The notes under the pieces: generated by a model
Database searches by the model: none
What the model saw: only the letters and a program-made list of their open reading frames with translations
Told to the model about the DNA's origin: nothing
Assembly (NCBI GenBank): GCA_016181905.1
Contig: JACOYM010000064.1
Coordinates: 1 to 11,675, forward strand
Reading direction: 5' to 3'
Source: Candidatus Pacearchaeota archaeon
GTDB lineage: Archaea; Nanobdellota; Nanobdellia; Pacearchaeales; GW2011-AR1
Length of the DNA stretch: 11,675 nucleotides
Shown: positions 5,273 to 10,700 of the stretch, piece after piece
Position numbering within the stretch: the stretch's first letter is position 1
Layout: each line of letters starts with the position of its first letter
Position numbers and translations under genes: made by a program

Positions 5273-6010
5273 ATGAAAAAGAGAATGGCATCTGCCTGCC
5301 TGTATGCATTCTTGCCTTGCTTTCTTCTTGCTGACAATTTAACTCATGGAAGCGCTGTGCCTTTGGCTAATAAGGAAATTCGAGAAGAATTCAGGCAGAA
5401 AAGCAGCATAAATGAGGCGCTATTCAATTCAGCACTTAAAAGCTTTGAGGATGGAAATCTTAATACAGCAATCTCTATCTTTGAACTTTTAATATTCTCT
5501 GATCCCAGAAACCCAGAATACTATGATTGTTTGGGTGTTTTATACAGAGCAATAGGAGAAAATGAAAAAGCAAAAGCAAATTTTAGAGAGGCAATCTCTC
5601 TCAAGCCAGAGCTTTTATCTTTTTATAAAAAAGAGTCTCTTGATTCTGCAGCTAAAGGGGATTACAGCAAGGCTGTATTCTGCCTTGAATTGGTTGTAGA
5701 AAAGGAGCAGAACAACCCTGTTCACCATAATCTCCTTGGCATGCTTTATTATGCGCAAGAAAGGCTTGATGAAAGCATAATGGAGCTATCAAAAGCAGTA
5801 GAGTCTGACAAATCCTTTGCGCAGGCATATTTTAATCTTGGATTTGTTAATTACATGAATTATTTTAAAACAGATGACAAAAACTTTCTTGTGAAGGCAA
5901 TCGCCTCTTTGACAAAATCTGATGAATTAGAGGCAAATGACGAAGCAATTGAATTAGCAAAAAGCGCATATGAGCTGCTGTATAATGCAAGGTTTGACTA
6001 TGCTCGCTGA
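5273..6010 (+). CDS. Exported tetratricopeptide-repeat (TPR) protein
   Basis: The 245-residue product has an N-terminal hydrophobic stretch (SACLYAFLPCFLLA, residues 7-20) after MKKRM, so it is probably exported or anchored. From about residue 48 it consists of 34-residue helical hairpins of the TPR type: ALFNSALKSFEDGNLNTAIS (48-80), YYDCLGVLYRAIGENEKAKA (83-114, best match to the consensus), a weaker unit at 116-148, HHNLLGMLYYAQERLDESIM (151-182) and AYFNLGFVNYMN (185 onward). TPR arrays are protein-binding scaffolds, and no enzyme motif is visible. The start is the first ATG; a second at 5285 would shorten the signal. The TGA stop at 6008 shows that TGA does terminate genes in this genome. 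It stands alone between the tRNA and a convergent gene 28 bases downstream. Confidence 0.8.
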   Translation: MKKRMASACLYAFLPCFLLADNLTHGSAVPLANKEIREEFRQKSSINEALFNSALKSFEDGNLNTAISIFELLIFSDPRNPEYYDCLGVLYRAIGENEKAKANFREAISLKPELLSFYKKESLDSAAKGDYSKAVFCLELVVEKEQNNPVHHNLLGMLYYAQERLDESIMELSKAVESDKSFAQAYFNLGFVNYMNYFKTDDKNFLVKAIASLTKSDELEANDEAIELAKSAYELLYNARFDYAR

Positions 6011-6038
6011 ATGTATAGTTCAATTCAGGACTCGGGTT

Positions 6039-6299
6039 TTAAGAAACCATTTTATCCAGTGCTTTTGCTATGTTTAAAAGCCTATAATTGCCGCCCAGCG
6101 TAGAATCTAAATAATCTCTTAACTCTTGATCTTCAAATGTTTTTGGAGCTATTTCCCTTTTTAGTAAGATATAATCTGTTTTCCCAGGAGACTCGAACCC
6201 CATAACATTCAATGCAAATTTATGCTGTAAATCTTTACCTAATATTCTGGATTTTAAATCTGGACTTACATCTCCCACGAATCTTAAAGCATAATGCAT
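6039..6299 (-). CDS. Uncharacterised 86-residue protein
   Basis: I do not recognise this family. I start it at the ATG 6299-6297 (MHYALRFVGDVSPDLKSRIL) rather than the in-frame ATG at 6320, because an ATTAATAAAT box at 6330-6321 lies 26 bases upstream of the former and overlaps the region needed to transcribe the latter. The alternative adds seven residues (MYSILFI). The protein looks soluble: a short strand-like start (YALRFVG), a central FALNVMGFESP, a basic-acidic segment (LLKREIAPKTFEDQELRDYL) and a helical end. No signal peptide or metal motif was seen. It is convergent with the TPR gene. It follows the 142-residue gene on the same strand after a 127-base gap containing two hairpins. Confidence 0.6.
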   Translation of the reverse strand: MHYALRFVGDVSPDLKSRILGKDLQHKFALNVMGFESPGKTDYILLKREIAPKTFEDQELRDYLDSTLGGNYRLLNIAKALDKMVS

Positions 6300-6320
6300 A
6301 ATAAATAGAATAGAATACAT

Positions 6321-6330
6321 ATTTATTAAT
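6321..6330 (-). promoter_or_regulatory. TATA box for the 86-residue gene
   Basis: The minus strand reads ATTAATAAAT, centred about 26 bases before the ATG at 6299. It argues for a leaderless start there instead of the ATG at 6320. Confidence 0.4.
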
Positions 6331-6348
6331 GTTTGCCATCAATCCAAA

Positions 6349-6363
6349 TTCGCCTTCGGCGAA
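6349..6363 (-). repeat. GC-rich hairpin TTCGCC-TTC-GGCGAA
   Basis: A perfect six-base stem with a three-base loop stands out in AT-rich intergenic DNA. It lies in the gap between two minus-strand genes, upstream of the TATA box at 6330. The sequence TCGCCT (6350-6355) is also complementary to the loop of the hairpin at 6386-6419. Confidence 0.6.
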
Positions 6364-6385
6364 CTTCTGTTAGTCACATACATAT

Positions 6386-6419
6386 AGGTTCAACAAAATT
6401 CAGGCGATTTGCTGAACCT
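6386..6419 (-). repeat. 12-bp hairpin just after the 142-residue gene
   Basis: The arms at 6386-6397 (AGGTTCAACAAA) and 6408-6419 (TTTGCTGAACCT) pair over 12 positions around a ten-base loop (6398-6407). On the plus strand one pair is an A-C mismatch, but in the minus-strand RNA it becomes a G-U wobble, so the RNA stem is complete. That suggests the structure works in the minus-strand transcript, seven bases past the stop at 6427. It has no T-run typical of an archaeal terminator, so it may act in 3'-end processing or protection. Confidence 0.6.
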
Positions 6420-6426
6420 GCCAGGC

Positions 6427-6855
6427 TTACTTCAAATGATTTCCAACAAATAAGCAATATTCTTTCAAGTCTTTTATTATGCCATCTCTTAAATCTGCAG
6501 GAAAATCCTCTAATTCTGAAGAAAAAATATTAAAAAACGCATCAAGTTCTTCTTTTTTCATCGGTCTTTTCTTTAATGTAGAATAATGCTCAAAATTTTC
6601 ACATATTATTGCAGAGATGCCCTTACTATCTTCCCTGCTTTCTCTACCTAAACAATGGGCTGTCGATTTGTCTTGATATATTTCGAAATTGGTAACGCGC
6701 CCATAATTACTATTAGTTTTTATTTCACATATTTCTAGCAGATATTTATCTAACAAACCTTCTGATTTCTTCCATCTTGTATAAAGTTTTTCTCCATTAG
6801 GCCCGGGATAATAATCCGTTCCCTTTAACCCCCAGAGTTGTTTTCTCCATGCCAT
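6427..6855 (-). CDS. Uncharacterised 142-residue protein
   Basis: I do not recognise this family. The start ATG at 6855 is preceded by AGAGGATT four bases away, and a TATA box is centred 25 bases upstream. The N-terminus is aromatic (MAWRKQLWGLKGTDYYPGPN) and could be a small strand-rich domain. The middle contains CEIKTNSNYGRV and STAHCLGRESREDS, and the C-terminal third is helical (KEELDAFFNIFSSELEDFPA). Four cysteines are spread out without a metal-binding spacing. There is no signal peptide. It is divergent from the Cas4-like nuclease, with only 63 bases between start codons and a shared palindromic promoter, so the two may be co-regulated. The 3' end is followed by a strong hairpin. Confidence 0.65.
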   Translation of the reverse strand: MAWRKQLWGLKGTDYYPGPNGEKLYTRWKKSEGLLDKYLLEICEIKTNSNYGRVTNFEIYQDKSTAHCLGRESREDSKGISAIICENFEHYSTLKKRPMKKEELDAFFNIFSSELEDFPADLRDGIIKDLKEYCLFVGNHLK

Positions 6856-6875
6856 AATCCTCTTTATTATACAGC

Positions 6876-6893
6876 TATAAAAAGCTTTTTATA
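6876..6893. promoter_or_regulatory. Perfect 18-bp palindrome forming two divergent TATA boxes
   Basis: TATAAAAAGCTTTTTATA is its own reverse complement. Its left half is about 25 bases from the minus-strand ATG at 6855 and its right half about 29 bases from the plus-strand ATG at 6919, so each half can serve as a TATA box for one gene. Perfect dyad symmetry also makes it a possible dimeric-repressor operator. Confidence 0.6.
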
Positions 6894-6918
6894 CCCTCAG
6901 CTGCCTTTTATAATCACG

Positions 6919-7593
6919 ATGGATTTTAATGAGTTCATAGACAAGCATCTAAAAAGAGAGAATAGGGCTAAAATTATAGGAAGATACTATCCTTCTGAGA
7001 TTGGGGGATGCATAAGAAAGACATGGTTTTCTTACAGGCTTCCCAAGGAAACTGACAAGAATACTGCAAAGGTATTCAAGGCAGGGGAGATGCTGCATGA
7101 ATTCATATCTGAGGTGATAAAATCTGAGAAAAATCCTGAGATAGAGCTTGTCAGCAGCGAGATTCCTGTGAAGATAGAAACTGGTGATTTTGTTATTTCT
7201 GGCAGAATAGACAACCTGATGCTTGTTAAGGTTGATGAAAAGCAGTACCTTGTCGAGGTCAAGTCATGCAAATTCCTGCCAAATGAAGCAAAGGAAGATA
7301 ATGTCATGCAGTTGCAGCTGTACATGCATGCAATAGGCATACATGACGGGATAGTTTTGTACATCAAAAAGGATGACCTTCAGACAAAATCTTTTGAGTT
7401 CAGGTATGACAAAGCTATGGTAAAGGATGTTTTAGAAAGGTTTGATATTCTTCATCATACACTAATTTCCCAAAAAATGCCATACGCAGAGGCAAAAAGA
7501 GAGCCTGGAAAAGAATGGATGTGTGATTTTTGCCTGTGGAGAGAGGAATGCGATATAATTGAAGAGGAAAACAAAGAAAAATATCAAAAATAG
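6919..7593 (+). CDS. Cas4-like PD-(D/E)XK nuclease with 4Fe-4S cluster
   Basis: The 224-residue product is a RecB/Cas4-family nuclease. Visible motifs in order are: S-E-I-G-G-C-I-R-K (Cys31, Arg33), the conserved His60 in F-K-A-G-E-M-L-H-E, G-R-I-D (Asp98), the catalytic V-E-V-K (Glu113, Lys115), Q-L-Q-L-Y (131-135), and a C-terminal C-x2-C-x5-C (Cys202, 205, 211). The latter, with Cys31, should hold a 4Fe-4S cluster. Family members are metal-dependent DNA exonucleases, some acting in CRISPR spacer acquisition. Here there is no CRISPR array or other cas gene, so a solo role in DNA repair or end processing is likelier. I start at the ATG 6919, about 29 bases after a TATA half-site, rather than at an in-frame ATG at 6838 that would overlap the divergent gene and promoter. 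Confidence 0.87.
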   Translation: MDFNEFIDKHLKRENRAKIIGRYYPSEIGGCIRKTWFSYRLPKETDKNTAKVFKAGEMLHEFISEVIKSEKNPEIELVSSEIPVKIETGDFVISGRIDNLMLVKVDEKQYLVEVKSCKFLPNEAKEDNVMQLQLYMHAIGIHDGIVLYIKKDDLQTKSFEFRYDKAMVKDVLERFDILHHTLISQKMPYAEAKREPGKEWMCDFCLWREECDIIEEENKEKYQK

Positions 7594-7672
7594 CGCCTAA
7601 TTTTTATTACCCTACATTATTTTGTGCTCTATTTCCAGATAATATTGCTTGTTTTTAGTTTTCGAATACAAC

Positions 7673-7686
7673 AAGATTTAAATATA
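7673..7686 (+). promoter_or_regulatory. BRE/TATA promoter of the giant surface-protein gene
   Basis: AAGATTTAAATATA resembles the AAAGATTTATAAA boxes elsewhere in the window. Initiation about 26 bases downstream (near 7707) would leave a leader of about 67 bases, unlike the leaderless genes here. A closer box, TCTATAAAAG (7759-7768), is too near the ATG to initiate for it. Confidence 0.45.
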
Positions 7687-7715
7687 GGTTTTCTTTAGTT
7701 CTTACAGATAGTTTT

Positions 7716-7741
7716 ACAGGAAAACCTGGTTTTTTTCCTGT
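7716..7741 (+). repeat. Nine-base hairpin in the leader of the surface-protein gene
   Basis: ACAGGAAAA (7716-7724) pairs with TTTTCCTGT (7733-7741) around an eight-base loop. A competing smaller hairpin, CAGG-AAAA-CCTG (7717-7728), uses the same 5' arm, so two exclusive folds are possible. It ends 32 bases before the ATG. Confidence 0.5.
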
Positions 7742-7773
7742 TACCCTACAAAAAACGTCTATAAAAGAGGAGA

Positions 7774-10700
7774 ATGGCTTATAAAAAGTATATAAAAAGA
7801 GGAGGAAAACTGTATGGCCCCTATATTTATGAGAGCAAGCGAGAGGGTGACAAGGTTGTAAGTGTTTACAAAGGAACAATTGCAAGTGAAAAAAATAAAA
7901 TAAAAAAGAATTTTGCTCCTGCAATAGTCATTTTTTCCCTTATCATTCTTGCAATGCTATTTATTTTTATAAATTTGCCGCATCCTACCGGGAAGATTAC
8001 ACTGCAAGTTTCTCCAGCATATAATCAAGGCGAAGCAATTTCAGGCGCGCTAAAGCTAAGCCTGAAGGCTGGCGAGCTTATTCCTGCATCAAGTGTTATT
8101 TCTGCAGATTTGAATGGGGAGAAAAGGCAGTTTTTATTGTCTGAATTGCTCACACAAGGCGCAGCAGAAGGCAGTTTCTATATTGAAAATGCACAGCTTA
8201 GCGGCTCTGGAGCAGGTTATGGCATAGCAGGCACGAAAACAATATATCCTGAAATACAATTTAAGTTAAAGACAATCAAGGAGAGAGCAAAAGATGAGCA
8301 ACAAATGCCTGAACCTGCGCCTCAACAAAACCCTCCTCAAACTGAACAGCCTTCAGAAACACCTTCAAGCCCTATTGAACAGCCACAAATACCTCAAGAA
8401 ACCTCAACTGAACAACCTTTAGGCACTACACCAGAGCTCCCAGCAGAAGAAAAACCAATAGAGCAACCAAAACAAGAGCAAAAGGCAGAGGAGAAAGAGA
8501 CAAAAAATGAAGAAAAACAGGCTGAACAAGAGCAAAAACAGGAGGCAAAGGAAGAAAAAAGCGGGATTACAGGAGAGGTTGTAAGTGAAAAAGAGGAAAA
8601 AATGATAGATGTTGTTGTTTCTGCGAATCAGCCTTTCAGTTATGCTATTGAAGAAGGCGAATCAGCAGAGATTGTGCAAGGAAGTGTGAGGTTAGCAGGA
8701 GAAAAAGACAAAAAGATTGATGAAAGCGCATTAAATCTGCAGATTCAAGCCAGCAAAATTACAATAACAACATCATATTCTGAGACAGAAACAGGGTTTG
8801 GCGCTGATTTTACAGGGGGCGAGGCAAAAACAATTGAGATTTCTCTTGAAAAGCTTGACATAACAGCGCAAGAAGGAAGCCTGCAGGTTGCCCTTTCATA
8901 TAATGGCGCTGAAATTATAAGCGCAAGCGCTGATGTGGATATAGGGTATAAAGCACCAGACATACCTCAAGAAGAGCCAAAAGAGATTCCTGTAGAACAA
9001 CCAGGGGAAGAAATAAGCGAAATACCGACGATTCCTGAAGAAAATCTTACAAATGCAACAGCTCCTAAAGTTAATGTTACAATTCCTGAAAATATCACAG
9101 AACTGAACATTACAGGGCAGAATATAACAAATGCAACGCTTCAAAATGTTACTGAGCTCAACATAACAGAATTGAATATTACAGAGATAAATATAACCGA
9201 GCTAAATTTGAGCCTTATCAGGAACATTCCTGATATAACACTTGAAAAGAACAGCAATACAACGCTAAACTTGTCAGAATACTTTGCAGGCGCAGAGGGT
9301 TATAAGGCTGTTCAGCCGGAAAACATAAGCATAAGCATAGATTTAGAAAATGCCTTAATTGTTCCTGAAGCAAACTTCACAGGAATAAGAAATGCAAGCA
9401 TAACAGCATACAGGGAGAATGAGTCAATACAGGAGGATTTTGTTATAAATGTTCAGGAAACAAACATAACAATCCAGACAATACAATACCAGGCTAAGAT
9501 AGGGCACCCTGTTAAATGGAAAAAGATAATCACAACAGAAAATCCTGAAAATATAACATTAAAGCTTCCTGCGAACTCTACAAACATAACACTAAAGGAG
9601 ATTAAGGATAGCAGGATAATTGAAGAATCACAAATAAATACAATAACAGGGCAGGCAGTCTCTGGAAAGATATCAGTTGAGTTAAGCCTTAAAAAAGAGC
9701 CTAAATTCATTACCTTCTTAAAAAAGCTGTTCAGGCTTAAGGGAGCAACAGGCAGGGCTGTTGAGGCTGAAGAAACAAAGCAGGCAAGGCAGGAGGTTGA
9801 GGTCAATATAACTGCAGAAGAGAATATTGAGTATGAACTGGAATACTATACAGATGCCCCTTATGCTATTGAAACAAAAAAGGGCAATTATTCTAAGGAG
9901 ATTATTGTAAGCTCTAACATACATTATGAGGATGTCCTGTCTTATGCCTTCCTGCCTTTTGAAGTCTCATCTGAAAAGGCAATAAAGCTCAAATGGAAGA
10001 TATTTGCATGGCAGAATTTAACTGCTCTTAATCTGACAGCGCAGGAGACAGAGCAGCTTAATAATCAAAGTGAGCTTGTCAAAGAAATAGGCTTTGATGC
10101 ATATGACACAGACAACAACACAAAGATTGACTATATAGAATGGATTGTTCCTGCCTTAAGCAACCAGACATATGAGATAAGCATTACAATACTTAATGTG
10201 CATTCTCACCCTTCACTTTATGGCAACTGGACAGTTGAGTTTGAAACATCAGGACAGGCCAATTTGACAATAACTGCAACACAGGATTTGAACTATACAA
10301 ACCTTACAACAAGATGGAGCAATGAAAGCGAGAATGAAACTGCCTTTGACCTTAAATTCTTAGAAGTCAGGTGCGGAAATGAAACAAAGCAGTATGAATG
10401 GCTTGGAGAAAACTGCTCAGAGCAGGAATGTTCTGCGCTTATCACTGATTATTCTTGCAATGTAACAGCCCAGGAGATTTCAAGGGTCTTAACGCCTAAA
10501 CTTCATGTCCTTAAATTCAATTTTGGGGGGCAGGAGGCTTATGCTTATAATGCTGTTGGGAATGAGACATCAGAATCAGATAACAATGAGTGGAGGATGT
10601 TCCGCAGGTATCTTAATCATACTGGCTTTACGAATGCATCAGACCCAATAAGAATTGGGACAAATATAACATTTTATACAACAGGGGCAGGGGGGGTTTA

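Larger units (their letters stand above)
7594..7773 (+). other. Intergenic leader region with repeat and promoter
   Basis: These 180 bases hold no gene. Visible elements are a T5 run (7601-7605) after the nuclease stop, a BRE/TATA (7673-7686), a hairpin (7716-7741), and a ten-base direct repeat TTACCCTACA at 7607-7616 and 7741-7750. The second copy touches the hairpin's 3' arm. Confidence 0.5.

Noticed and set aside
5002..5334. Plus-strand 110-codon frame covering the tRNA
   Set aside because: It runs through the tRNA exons and intron and into the TPR gene start in another frame; the tRNA explains the sequence.
6838..6918. N-terminal extension of the Cas4-like protein from ATG 6838
   Set aside because: It would overlap the divergent gene's start and translate the palindromic promoter; family similarity begins after the ATG at 6919.
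8745..9924. Several minus-strand frames of 68-117 codons opposite the giant gene
   Set aside because: They are shadows of the 1300-codon plus-strand frame, which has coherent domains.
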